DNA of 64,000 nt. Source: Lachnospiraceae bacterium. Lineage in GTDB: Bacteria > Bacillota > Clostridia > Lachnospirales > Lachnospiraceae. The DNA is taken from positions 140,784 to 204,783 of the forward strand of contig JAFTXG010000022.1 in assembly GCA_017461725.1 (NCBI GenBank). The letters run 5' to 3'. The translations under genes were made by a program, and so were the position numbers. Every line of letters begins with the position of its first letter. Within the stretch, counting starts at the first letter, position 1. The notes under the pieces are model-generated. The model saw nothing but the letters and a program-made list of their open reading frames with translations. It did no database searches and was not told the DNA's origin. Positions 26,785 through 34,542 of this stretch are shown here, in pieces.

Positions 26785-29477
26785 AGCCATTGACACTGGA
26801 ATTATGCGGATTTGGACCTTACGCAGAGAAAACGACCATTGATTTTGCCCGGTTTGAGGGCAGTGGTATATACCTGATCACGGGAGATACGGGAGCCGGA
26901 AAGACCACGCTGTTTGACGGCATTTCCTTCGCCCTTTACGGGGAGGCCAGCGGAGGCAGCAAGCGCCGCCAGGGAAAGGGCTTCCGCTCGGATTTCGCCT
27001 CGGAAAAGACCCCTACCTACGTGGAGTTTGCCTTCTCCCATCTGGGCAGGCACTATCTGATCCGCCGCAGTCCCGAGTATGAGCGCCCCGCCAAGCGGGG
27101 GAAGGGCATGACGACCCAGGCGCCGACTGCCGAGATGAGCTGTCGGGAGGAGGGCTGGCTCCTGACCAGAAACGATGAGGTAAACAAAAAGGTGCAGGAA
27201 CTGGTGGGGCTGACCCGGGAGCAGTTTGCCCAGACCATGATGATCGCCCAGGGTGACTTTCTGAAGATTCTGAGCGCGTCCAGCAGCGAGCGCAAGGCGC
27301 TGTTCCAGCAGATTTTCGGGACGAAGATTTATGAGGATATTCAGGAGAGCCTAAAAGCGCGCAGTCTGGAGTGCGAAAAACAGCAGCGGGAGAGGAAAGA
27401 TCGGCTGCTGAGCGCGATGCGGCGGGCCAGGCTTGCAGAGCACGCTGGGGACGCAGAGCCCTGCCAGGGCGTGAAAGATACCCAGATACGCAGACAGAGT
27501 GAATCAGGCGGACAGGCTGCGGATCTGGATAAGCTCAGATCGCTTCGGGACGACGAGCGGCAGGCGGAAGTGTTTGTGACTGTTCTGGATGAATATGTCA
27601 GGGCGGAAAAAGAGGAGAGAAAGCTGCTGATTCGGCAGAAGCAAATGAACGGAAAACAGTTGGATCAGCTGACCGCCGATATCGCCGGAGGAAAACAGCT
27701 CAATCTGGATTTTGAACGGCTGAGGCAGTGTCATAGCCGTATGGAGCTGCTGGAAAAACGGCAGATGGAGATTGACGGCTACAGTGATCTGCTTGAGCGG
27801 GATGGTCGTGCGCTGGCGGTGAAGGAATACTGGCAGAGCAGCAGATTGGCCGAAGAGCGGGCGGTCAGGAGCCGCCGGGAGCTTGCGCAGACGGAAGAAC
27901 GGTGTCTTCAGGAGCAGAAAACGCTGGCTGTGCTGGAGGCGAGAGAACAGACGGCGGCAGAGCTGGAAGGCGAGAACCGGTGTCTGGCGGAGGAGAATAG
28001 TAAGCTGTCCGGGGTGATTCCGGTGGCGGCAGCACTGGAGACCTGTGAGGAGGATCTGACTGCGGCCCGCAACAGGCTGGTGAGACTGGAAAAAGAGGCC
28101 GTGGAGGCCAGAGGGCGTTATCAGGAGCTGCGGAATCGCTTTTTCCGCGGACAGGCCGGTTTGCTGAGCCAGTCCCTCAAGGACGGTCAGCCCTGCCCGG
28201 TCTGCGGTTCGCTCCATCACCCTTCACCGGCGCTGACAGAGGCGGACATCCCTGACCGCGAGGACGTGGAAACCGCGGAGGCGGCATCCGGGGAGAAGGA
28301 TAATGCCCTGAAGGAGCAATCGGAGAGGGCTGCAGGCCTGATGGAAAAGGCGCGCCAGCTGAGACGTCAGATCGAGGCCGCCGCGCCGGACGGTGCCTCG
28401 GATCAGGATACATGGAAAAAACGGCTGGAGGCCAATCAAAAGCGGATCGATGAAAATGCAGCGCAGATTCGACAGATCAGGGAGGCAAAAAAGACGGCAG
28501 AGCAGCGATACCAGACGCTTTCCGGTCGGCTGACAGCCCTGCGGGAGTCGGCAGAGGCAGAAAGGAGAGAGGCATCGGCCTCGAGAGCCCTGTTTGAACG
28601 TGAGCGTGACAGCCGGGGCTTTGCCACCGACGAGGCATTCCAGACTGCACTGCTCACCGAAGAGAGGCGCAGAAAACTGACGGAGAATGTCAGGATCCAT
28701 CGGGAAAGCGTATCCGGCACGGGAGCGCTGATCCGGGATCTGGAGGAAAAACTGAAAAACACTTCGCCGGTGGATGTGGAGGAGCTGACCCGGCAGAAAA
28801 AGGATCTGGATAAACAGCGGAATCTGTTGGAGGAGCAGGTGCGAAGGCTGGAAAATCGGATCGATATCAATCAGGACATTGGAAAAGAAATCCGAACGTT
28901 ACTGGAGGAGACGGCTAAAATCAGCGAGGAATGGACGGTGCTCTCGGACTTGGCCAACACGGTCAGCGGACAGCTCAGCGGAAAGACCAAGCTGAGTCTG
29001 GAAACCTACGTGCAGCAGTATTATTTCCGTCAGGTGATCGCGGCGGCGAACCAGCGGCTGGTCAGTCTGACCGATGGACTTTACACATTGCGCTGCAAGG
29101 AGGAGGCCAGAGATAAGCGCTCCCAGTCGGGACTGGATCTGGATGTGCTGGACCGCAATACGGGACAGTGGAGGGACATCTCCACCCTGTCCGGCGGAGA
29201 ATCCTTTATGGCTGCCCTGTCCATGGCTCTGGGGCTCTCCGATGTGGTGCAGAGCCGCAGCGGAGGGATTCGGCTGGAGGCGATGTTCATCGATGAGGGT
29301 TTCGGCTCTCTCGACGAGACGGCCCTGAAGCAGGCGGTGGATATGCTGGCCCGTCTGGCTGACGGCAGCAGACTGATCGGAGTCATCTCCCATGTCAGCG
29401 AGCTGAAAATGCGGATTGATCAGAAACTGGTGATCCGAAAAGGTCCCAGAGGCAGCTATATCGAAGAAGATAACTGA
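26781..29477 (+). CDS. sbcC: SbcC ATPase subunit (Rad50-like)
   Basis: This 898-aa SMC-like ATPase partners SbcD. Walker A GDTGAGKTT is near residue 35 and the Q-loop region AQGDFLKIL near 157. Two long coiled coils flank the zinc hook CPVC near 472. The ABC signature LSGGESFMAALSMALGLSDV is near 804 and Walker B MFIDEGFGSLDE near 835. It is somewhat shorter than E. coli SbcC, in the coiled coils. The middle region (about 195-260) is more polar and less regular than usual. It is coupled to sbcD by an ATGA overlap. Confidence 0.94.
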   Translation: MKPLTLELCGFGPYAEKTTIDFARFEGSGIYLITGDTGAGKTTLFDGISFALYGEASGGSKRRQGKGFRSDFASEKTPTYVEFAFSHLGRHYLIRRSPEYERPAKRGKGMTTQAPTAEMSCREEGWLLTRNDEVNKKVQELVGLTREQFAQTMMIAQGDFLKILSASSSERKALFQQIFGTKIYEDIQESLKARSLECEKQQRERKDRLLSAMRRARLAEHAGDAEPCQGVKDTQIRRQSESGGQAADLDKLRSLRDDERQAEVFVTVLDEYVRAEKEERKLLIRQKQMNGKQLDQLTADIAGGKQLNLDFERLRQCHSRMELLEKRQMEIDGYSDLLERDGRALAVKEYWQSSRLAEERAVRSRRELAQTEERCLQEQKTLAVLEAREQTAAELEGENRCLAEENSKLSGVIPVAAALETCEEDLTAARNRLVRLEKEAVEARGRYQELRNRFFRGQAGLLSQSLKDGQPCPVCGSLHHPSPALTEADIPDREDVETAEAASGEKDNALKEQSERAAGLMEKARQLRRQIEAAAPDGASDQDTWKKRLEANQKRIDENAAQIRQIREAKKTAEQRYQTLSGRLTALRESAEAERREASASRALFERERDSRGFATDEAFQTALLTEERRRKLTENVRIHRESVSGTGALIRDLEEKLKNTSPVDVEELTRQKKDLDKQRNLLEEQVRRLENRIDINQDIGKEIRTLLEETAKISEEWTVLSDLANTVSGQLSGKTKLSLETYVQQYYFRQVIAAANQRLVSLTDGLYTLRCKEEARDKRSQSGLDLDVLDRNTGQWRDISTLSGGESFMAALSMALGLSDVVQSRSGGIRLEAMFIDEGFGSLDETALKQAVDMLARLADGSRLIGVISHVSELKMRIDQKLVIRKGPRGSYIEEDN

Positions 29478-29565
29478 ATAATTCTGTCACGTTCAGACAA
29501 AATAGTTTTATAAAAGGTAACTATCAGTTAGAGTCTATCTATGAGTGTGTTATCGGATAGGACTG

Positions 29566-29595
29566 GTTCTTGTAAACTAATCTATATACAAGAAC
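29566..29595. promoter_or_regulatory. Inverted repeat upstream of an Xre regulator, candidate operator
   Basis: GTTCTTGTA at 29566-29574 and TACAAGAAC at 29587-29595 are perfect 9-bp arms, 17 bases before the regulator gene. Autoregulation is plausible. Confidence 0.55.
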
Positions 29596-29611
29596 AGGGC
29601 GGTGACAGGCA

Positions 29612-30001
29612 ATGAGAATGTTAGATTACGCATCGGAAATAAGGGCATACCGAAAAAGACATGAGATGACACAGGAAGCATTGGCAGAGATTCTCGGCGT
29701 TCAGGCTAAGTATGTCAGCCTCTTGGAGAACGCGCACAGAAGACCGGGGACCAAGCTTCAGAAGAAGATGGAAGAACTGATCACAGCCGATGAGCTGGAG
29801 GGAAGCTGCGAGCGGGCAGAGATGCCGATCACCAAGGAGGAAATCGAGGTGCAGATGAGGATATTCCGCAGACTGTGCAAGTTTCCGCCGGTGATGAGAG
29901 AGCATGTAGTGGATCTGATCTGTCAGATTCTGGATATGATGTCAACAAAAGAACCCACAAGAGACTTGACGAAAGAGTCTGAAAAGGAATCGGGAAATTG
30001 A
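29612..30001 (+). CDS. Xre-family helix-turn-helix regulator
   Basis: The protein (129 aa) has an N-terminal Cro/Xre helix-turn-helix (IRAYRKRHEMTQEALAEILG, then VQAKYVSLLENAHRRPG) and a C-terminal helical part, EIEVQMRIFRRLCKFPPVMR, then VVDLICQILDMM. The C-terminal pattern resembles that of the tandem regulators at 60187-61241, so it is probably a diverged member of the same family. A perfect inverted repeat lies just upstream. Its targets are not known. It is followed directly by a terminator. Confidence 0.82.
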   Translation: MRMLDYASEIRAYRKRHEMTQEALAEILGVQAKYVSLLENAHRRPGTKLQKKMEELITADELEGSCERAEMPITKEEIEVQMRIFRRLCKFPPVMREHVVDLICQILDMMSTKEPTRDLTKESEKESGN

Positions 30002-30017
30002 TCCCGGTTCTTTTTTT
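29986..30017 (+). terminator. Terminator of the Xre gene
   Basis: GAATCGGGA (29987-29995) pairs with TCCCGGTTC (30002-30010), then seven T. Confidence 0.85.
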
Positions 30018-30073
30018 GTCTGAGGGGAACGAAAAAGAAGGAATAACAAAGAATAATGAATAACGAAGAATGC

Positions 30074-30103
30074 AAAAAGGCGACTGCTTTCGCAATCGCC
30101 TTA
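30074..30103 (-). terminator. Terminator of tRNA-Arg
   Basis: On the minus strand AAGGCGATTGC, a GAAA loop and GCAGTCGCCTT form an 11-bp stem with one G-U pair, then TTTTT. It begins four bases after the tRNA. Confidence 0.85.
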
Positions 30104-30106
30104 GCC

Positions 30107-30180
30107 TGCGGCGGAGAAGATTCGAACTCCCGACACCTTGGTCCGTAGCCAAGTGCTCTATCCAGCTGAGCTACCACCGC
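30107..30180 (-). tRNA. tRNA-Arg (anticodon ACG)
   Basis: The minus strand folds into a full cloverleaf. The acceptor GCGGTGG pairs with CCGCCGC (one G-U), the D arm is AGCTCAGCTGGATAGAGCA, the anticodon stem CTTGG/CCAAG holds the loop CTACGGA with anticodon ACG, and the T loop is TTCGAAT. The discriminator is A and CCA is not encoded. In bacteria A34 of this tRNA is normally edited to inosine by TadA to read CGU, CGC and CGA. Confidence 0.97.
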
Positions 30181-30291
30181 ATTTGCTGTTTTTTCACCAG
30201 CGAATGCTATTCTAACTCAAAAGAAACGATTTGTCAACAGGAAAATGAAAAAATATTTGAAAAAAATATAAATTATCTTTTTAACTAATTA

Positions 30292-30320
30292 TTGACATGG
30301 TTGTGGAATTGTGATATCGT
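30292..30320 (+). promoter_or_regulatory. Promoter of the second blaI-like operon
   Basis: TTGACA at 30292-30297, 17 bases, TATCGT at 30315-30320. ATAAGT (30332) and ACTTAT (30357) form a loose dyad before the gene; no clear TACA/TGTA operator is present. Confidence 0.6.
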
Positions 30321-30380
30321 ATGATTAGAAAGATAAGTAATTACAAACTTAAACGACACTTATGAGAAAGGAGGTAACGG

Positions 30381-30761
30381 ATGATGAAGAGAGAAGAACT
30401 GACTCAGTGCGAATTGCTCGTGATGAAGATCATTTGGGACAGTGAGGAGCCCTTATCGATCAAGCTTATTGCTGAGCGGGTAAATCGTAAGTTTGAGAAA
30501 AAGTGGGCAGTTCAGACAGTCTCAGCGTTCCTGGGCCACATTGTTCAGAAGGAATACCTTTCTATGGAGAGAAAGGGCAGACATTTCTTCTACACTCCGC
30601 TGGTTTCTGAGGAGGACTACCGCACTCAGGAGTTTACAAAGTCAGTGCAGTTCTGGAGTAACGGAGAGGCTGACAAATTCCTGGCTGCATTTTTGCAGGA
30701 CAGGGAGTTTACGGCAGAAGAAAAGCAGCGCATGAGGAAACTGATTGATGAATTGGATTAG
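30381..30761 (+). CDS. BlaI/MecI/CopY family repressor (second copy)
   Basis: This 126-aa winged-helix repressor (LTQCELLVMKIIWDSEEPLS, then KKWAVQTVSAFLGHIVQKEY and FTAEEKQRMRKLIDELD) differs strongly from the one at 17295. AAAGGAGG lies seven bases before the first of two adjacent ATGs. It overlaps the following M56 gene, so the pair is a second BlaI-BlaR1-type module. The C-terminal region QFWSNGEADKFLAAFLQD is of the type shared with the orphan repressor at 59368 (DFWYDGSLESAVAMLCE). Those two therefore belong to one sub-branch with probably similar operators, distinct from the TACA/TGTA type at 17234. Confidence 0.88.
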   Translation: MMKREELTQCELLVMKIIWDSEEPLSIKLIAERVNRKFEKKWAVQTVSAFLGHIVQKEYLSMERKGRHFFYTPLVSEEDYRTQEFTKSVQFWSNGEADKFLAAFLQDREFTAEEKQRMRKLIDELD

Positions 30762-32142
30762 TGAGTTTTTCTTTTGCGTAGGGAGTATGTGCATCACCGG
30801 TAGCCTGGCTACCGGATTGTACATGCTCATGCGCGGAGGGATGAGAAAAGGAAAGACAGGTATAGAGTTACAGACGATCAAGATCGTCATTTTGATGTAC
30901 CTGCTGCCGGTAGCTTATCTGGCCGTTCGTATGACCAGGATAGGCGTATCAGCGGAGGATTTATACAGCACAGGTTATTTTGGTGTCAGCACATCACCTT
31001 TATTTATCAAGGTGTTTTGTGTGGTCGGAGTTATCTGGCTGATCGGACTGGTCGTGGGCGTTCATAAGCGCCATGGTGAGGAGAGAAAGCTCAGAGCGAT
31101 ATTGGCGTTGAGTATTCCGATAAACGATCCGCGATGGGACGAGATATTGAAGGCGGAGTGTGAGCGATATCACCTCAAAGGGGTGGAGATCTGTCAGAAT
31201 GAACTGATCATTTCGCCGATGACGGTGAATGTCTTCCGCCCGAGGGTTGTGGTACCGATGGGGCAGTTCACTGATCGGGAAAAGTATATCATCATCGAGC
31301 ACGAGGTGAATCACATCCGCAAACACGATGTGGTCTGGAAACGGATTGCCATGCTTGCCTCATGGCTGCACTGGTTTAACCCGCTGAACTACATGGTGTT
31401 AGACTGGCTGTCACAGGAGCAGGAGATCGAGTGTGATCTTCATGTGTGTACCACGACAGAACATTTTACGACAAAGGAGTACTTCAGCTTTATGTTATCA
31501 TTAATTGAGCGGTCCAGAAATTATCTTTATTCCTCTGGACTAAGCAATTCAGAAGATAAACTAGTAAGGAGGATTGAATCAGTGAGAGACAGAAAAGATC
31601 GCGGCAAAGCCAGCAAGTTTATGCTTTTGGGGATCAGTTTGATCCTGATTGCGATATCGGTGCTTCCCACCTATGCGATGGCGAGAAAGGTGGCTGAGGC
31701 GGAGGAACAGTGGTTGGCGGACACAGAAGTGATGAACCTGTCGGCAGCTGCCGAGGAAAATTCGGCCAGTGAGCCGCAGGTGATTCAGGTTGTTGAGACC
31801 GTTGTGGAGAATGATGAGGTAGATATGAGCGCGGCAGGATCTACATATTCGTCTGTAGTAGTTGTAGATATACCTGGTAAAGCAAATACAAGATATAATT
31901 TTAAAGCTCAGTCTATGGAAGTGGGAGACACAGTAGATATATCGGTTCGATGTGTTGATACAGATGTGCTCTTCTGGATAGGAATTAAGAATGTGAATAC
32001 TAATGTGGCATGGTATATACCAGGGAATGAGATCTTACAGCATACTTTTACCGTAACAGAAGCAGGCACTTATCGTGCATTTGTTGAAAATCGATCTGAT
32101 GTAGATGCAGCATTCGTCGGTTCTATTATTTACCCCTATTAA
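30748..32142 (+). CDS. M56 family (BlaR1-like) membrane protein (second copy)
   Basis: This 464-aa protein has four likely membrane spans and the M56 zinc site IIIEHEVNHIRKHDVVWKR near residue 187, with LSQEQEIECDLHV downstream. A further span near 300 (FMLLGISLILIAISVLPTYA) precedes a short outer domain of about 145 residues whose end is beta-rich (YNFKAQSMEVGDTVDISV, HTFTVTEAGTYRAFVENRS), like a small adhesion-type sandwich. This sensor differs completely from that of the M56 protein at 17660. ATG 30748 follows GAGG; a TTG three bases earlier is less likely. The signal is unknown. Confidence 0.8.
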   Translation: MNWISEFFFCVGSMCITGSLATGLYMLMRGGMRKGKTGIELQTIKIVILMYLLPVAYLAVRMTRIGVSAEDLYSTGYFGVSTSPLFIKVFCVVGVIWLIGLVVGVHKRHGEERKLRAILALSIPINDPRWDEILKAECERYHLKGVEICQNELIISPMTVNVFRPRVVVPMGQFTDREKYIIIEHEVNHIRKHDVVWKRIAMLASWLHWFNPLNYMVLDWLSQEQEIECDLHVCTTTEHFTTKEYFSFMLSLIERSRNYLYSSGLSNSEDKLVRRIESVRDRKDRGKASKFMLLGISLILIAISVLPTYAMARKVAEAEEQWLADTEVMNLSAAAEENSASEPQVIQVVETVVENDEVDMSAAGSTYSSVVVVDIPGKANTRYNFKAQSMEVGDTVDISVRCVDTDVLFWIGIKNVNTNVAWYIPGNEILQHTFTVTEAGTYRAFVENRSDVDAAFVGSIIYPY

Positions 32143-32229
32143 TCCTGTTTGAACATTAGTTAAATCAAGCTTACACTACCTGACACTTAATACCTGTATA
32201 CTGACAACTGAATAGTGTGATTACCACCA

Positions 32230-32266
32230 CGGTGCATCGAGTCGTCATCCGGCACTCGGTGCACCG
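32230..32266. terminator. Hairpin after the second M56 gene
   Basis: CGGTGCATCGAGT (32230-32242) pairs with ACTCGGTGCACCG (32254-32266), 13 bp with one G-U. The T tail is short, so termination is likely but not certain. Confidence 0.5.
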
Positions 32267-32329
32267 TTACGCATAGCATAGCTGCGGCGGTCAACATTCC
32301 CGCAGTCCGGGCGATTTAGGGGAAAGTGT

Positions 32330-32439
32330 GGGAAAAGAATGTGTTTAGAATGTGAAAAGAATTGCAAAAGAATGGGAAAAGAATGTGCTAAGAATGTGAA
32401 AAGAATTGTAAAAGAATGGGTAAAGAATGTGTGAAGAAT
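32330..32439. repeat. 11-bp tandem repeat (10 units) with 44-bp higher-order period
   Basis: Ten exact 11-base units all end in AGAAT. In order they begin GGGAAA, GTGTTT, GTGAAA, TGCAAA, GGGAAA, GTGCTA, GTGAAA, TGTAAA, GGGTAA and GTGTGA, so every fourth unit is of the same type (44-bp period). A tracts recur about once per helical turn, which predicts curved DNA. It ends 37 bases before an extended -10 promoter. With the hairpin at 32230 it fills the 376-base gap before the small gene at 32519. No spacers are present, so it is not a CRISPR array. Confidence 0.9.
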
Positions 32440-32475
32440 GTGTGATGGCAGGGAAAAAACATGAAAAGAAATCAT

Positions 32476-32484
32476 TGGTATAAT
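32476..32484 (+). promoter_or_regulatory. Extended -10 promoter of the 49-codon gene
   Basis: TGG-TATAAT at 32476-32484; no -35 consensus is present, as expected for extended -10 promoters. Confidence 0.65.
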
Positions 32485-32518
32485 TCTCACTCGATTCAGC
32501 CATATTATTCCTGAGGTG

Positions 32519-32668
32519 ATGAAGATGGACAAACGCGAGGAAATGAATCAAAAGAAGTCTCAGGAAGCGTTCAATTCCGTTACACAGAAAGTAAAACCGG
32601 AGAATCAGAACCAGAGCCACAATTCCCGATGTGAGGGGATGGGGCCAAATACGAAGAGAAGAGATTAG
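32519..32668 (+). CDS. Small hypothetical protein (49 aa)
   Basis: A short reading frame starts at ATG 32519, four bases after GAGG in CTGAGGTG, with another ATG two codons later. It encodes a polar, uncharged-to-basic peptide (MKMDKREEMNQKKSQEAFNS, later PENQNQSHNSRCEGMG) with no membrane span. It has its own extended -10 promoter and a terminator hairpin that begins at the stop codon, so it forms a complete transcription unit. The family is not recognised. An RNA with a spurious frame cannot be excluded. Confidence 0.5.
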   Translation: MKMDKREEMNQKKSQEAFNSVTQKVKPENQNQSHNSRCEGMGPNTKRRD

Positions 32669-32693
32669 CATCCGCGAGGGTGCTTTTCTTTTT
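32667..32693 (+). terminator. Terminator of the 49-codon gene
   Basis: GCATCC, a GCGA loop and GGGTGC, followed by TTTTCTTTTT. Confidence 0.75.
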
Positions 32694-32802
32694 GGGGAGA
32701 CAGGAGAGCTGATTTCCAGGCACCGAAGAAAGAGGGCGGTTTGCAAGGTGGGCCTAAAAACACTTCGTTGTGAAATTGGGGAGCAAAAAGCTGAGGTTGC
32801 GA

Positions 32803-33126
32803 TGGAATATGTTCCCCAATATGGTGATCAAAGAATTGTTAGAGGCAGCGGAATTGATTGCCAAAGCACATCAGGCAGGAGCAGAGCTTGGATTGACACA
32901 GGAGGAATTGGCGTTTTACGATGCCTTGACGAATAAGCGGTTGCTGAAGAAATATAAGTATCCGCCGGAGCAGTATGAGAATGCGATTGATACGGTGATC
33001 AGCCAGTGTGAGATGTGGACAGATAATGTGATGGATGTGCAGGAAGAGAAAGGACAGATTTATAATTTGCCCAAGCAGACAAAAATGTTGATGGTGGCAG
33101 AGGATAAAGTAATTTATGGAGAGTAA
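32803..33126 (+). pseudogene. HsdR C-terminal remnant (type I restriction subunit)
   Basis: The frame opening at 32770 reads FPNMVIKELLEAAELIAKAH, then GLTQEELAFYDALTN, joined directly to KRLLKKYKYPPEQYENAIDT and SQCEMWTDN. These are two blocks of the C-terminal domain of HsdR, the motor-nuclease of type I restriction systems. In intact proteins the blocks are separated by several dozen residues, so an internal deletion has occurred. All nuclease and helicase motifs are absent. No hsdM or hsdS gene is near. The tail after WTDN is not typical. A Fic gene follows, a frequent companion of type I loci. Confidence 0.75.
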
Positions 33127-33142
33127 GTAAATATATTCTCCC

Positions 33143-33171
33143 TTGCCATTTTCATCCCTTTCCTGTATAAT
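33143..33171 (+). promoter_or_regulatory. Promoter of the Fic gene
   Basis: TTGCCA at 33143-33148, 17 bases, TATAAT at 33166-33171. It lies just after the HsdR remnant. Confidence 0.75.
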
Positions 33172-33176
33172 AGAGC

Positions 33177-33203
33177 AAGATAACACGCAAGATAACACGC
33201 AAG
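33177..33203. repeat. 12-bp direct repeat in the Fic leader
   Basis: AAGATAACACGC is repeated twice in tandem (33177-33200), followed by AAG. It lies at the start of the transcript and could be a binding site. Confidence 0.6.
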
Positions 33204-33221
33204 TTAATTTGGGAGGTATCT

Positions 33222-34214
33222 ATGTCAGACTATCGTCCGCCTTTTGAGATTACCAATGAGATGTTGTCGTATGTAGCGTCTATTTCAGAGAAAATCGGCC
33301 GGATTACAGCGACTGTAAATCTGGAATCGAAGCCGCATTTGAGAAAGAATAACCGGATTAAATCAATTCACTCCTCATTGAAAATCGAGGCGAATTCCCT
33401 GACGCTGGGACAGGTTCGGGATGTCATCAACGGAAAGCTGGTTTTGGGTGAAAAAAAAGAGATTCAGGAAGTAAAGAATGCCTATGCTGCGTATGAGAAG
33501 TTGAGCGAGATTGATCCCTACCGTATCAATGACTTGAAAACTTTTCATGGAATAATGACCAGATATGTAGTGGATGAGTCTGGCGCATTCAGACGTGGCG
33601 AAGAAGGCGTATTTAACGGTGATCAGTGCATATTCATGGCACCTCCGGCACGCTTTGTTCCTCAACTGATGGACGAATTGTTTGAATGGATGCGGAAAGC
33701 GAAGACTACGGTTCATCCCCTGATTTTGAGCAGTGTATTTCACTATGAATTTGTGATTGTCCATCCGTTTGCAGACGGGAATGGCCGGATGGCGAGGCTG
33801 TGGCATACGGCGCTTTTGGCTAAATGGAAGTCAGTATTTGAATATATTCCGATTGAGAGTCAGATAGAAAAGTTTCAGGAAGAATATTATAGTGCTATTG
33901 CGAAATGTCATGTAGATGGGGCATCTACAGTGTTTATTGAATTTATGTTGGCGCAGATTGATCATATTCTGGAGGAAATCTCTGGTCAGATCGGTGAGGA
34001 CAGTGAGCAACTCACAGAGTATCTGAAAAGGCTGCTGGAAGTCATGGAATATGATGTTCCGTACACGGCGAATGCGATCATGGACAAACTGGGTTTGAAA
34101 TCGAAAGAGTCTTTCCGCAAACATTATCTGCATCCGGCGTTGGAACTGAATTTGATCAGGATGACGATCCCGGATAAACCGAACAGCAGAAATCAGAGGT
34201 ACATTAAGATTTGA
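33222..34214 (+). CDS. Fic family protein
   Basis: Fic enzymes usually attach AMP to a target-protein hydroxyl. The catalytic loop HPFADGNGRMARLWH is complete near residue 180, and the flap region LMDELFEWMRKAKTTVHPL precedes it. An N-terminal inhibitory helix is probable: IHSSLKIEANSLTLGQVRD near 45 has the glutamate of the (S/T)xxxE motif but Ala where Gly or Asn is usual. A C-terminal winged helix (YTANAIMDKLGLKSKESFRK, then HYLHPALELNLIRMTIPDK) is typical of chromosomal Fic proteins. It sits beside an HsdR scar, so it is probably what remains of a restriction island. Targets are unknown. Confidence 0.9.
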   Translation: MSDYRPPFEITNEMLSYVASISEKIGRITATVNLESKPHLRKNNRIKSIHSSLKIEANSLTLGQVRDVINGKLVLGEKKEIQEVKNAYAAYEKLSEIDPYRINDLKTFHGIMTRYVVDESGAFRRGEEGVFNGDQCIFMAPPARFVPQLMDELFEWMRKAKTTVHPLILSSVFHYEFVIVHPFADGNGRMARLWHTALLAKWKSVFEYIPIESQIEKFQEEYYSAIAKCHVDGASTVFIEFMLAQIDHILEEISGQIGEDSEQLTEYLKRLLEVMEYDVPYTANAIMDKLGLKSKESFRKHYLHPALELNLIRMTIPDKPNSRNQRYIKI

Positions 34215-34255
34215 TACTATCATATGTGCCAATTCAAGTCTAACTAAGAATTATT

Positions 34256-34301
34256 ATACCCCAGTATCTCCTCGATAAAATGGATACTGGGGTATATTAT
34301 T
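34256..34301. terminator. Bidirectional terminator after the Fic gene
   Basis: ATACCCCAGTATC (34256-34268) and its exact complement (34283-34295) form a 13-bp stem, then ATTATTT. With the CIRCE promoter it accounts for the 328-base gap; between them only a short dyad (TTCGTGA/TCACGGAA, 34329-34348) is visible. Confidence 0.8.
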
Positions 34302-34415
34302 TGGATTAAGACGCAAGGTAAAAGCTCCTTCGTGACATTATCACGGAACCTTTCCACGTTTCCGGTTATACTATCCCCATAACACAAGCAGTTCATAATT
34401 ATTTAAGAAAATGAA

Positions 34416-34442
34416 TTAGCACTCACCTCTTGACAGTGCTGA
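34416..34442. promoter_or_regulatory. CIRCE element (HrcA operator)
   Basis: TTAGCACTC (34416-34424), nine bases, CAGTGCTGA (34434-34442). The left arm is perfect and the right arm matches GAGTGCTAA at seven of nine. It overlaps the clpB promoter, so heat-shock repression by HrcA is expected. Confidence 0.9.
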
Positions 34443-34458
34443 CAACTTGTGTTATATT
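34430..34458 (+). promoter_or_regulatory. Promoter of clpB
   Basis: TTGACA at 34430-34435, 17 bases, TATATT at 34453-34458; the -35 box lies inside CIRCE. Confidence 0.85.
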
Positions 34459-34542
34459 CACGCTAGAACAGTTAAAGCATGAGTGTGGAGCCAAGTATCA
34501 GCGCCCACCCATGTATCCATGTTCAGAGAGTGAGGTATTTTT

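Noticed and set aside
30107..30180. tRNA-Arg as an attachment site for an integrated element
   Set aside because: I found no repeat of its 3' end nearby and no integrase gene, although accessory genes lie close to it.
32330..32439. The 11-bp array as a CRISPR array
   Set aside because: Units are contiguous without spacers and far too short; no cas genes are present.
32245..32746. Minus-strand frames across the 11-bp repeats, rich in Phe, Ser and His
   Set aside because: They are low-complexity translations of the repeat with no start signals or homology.
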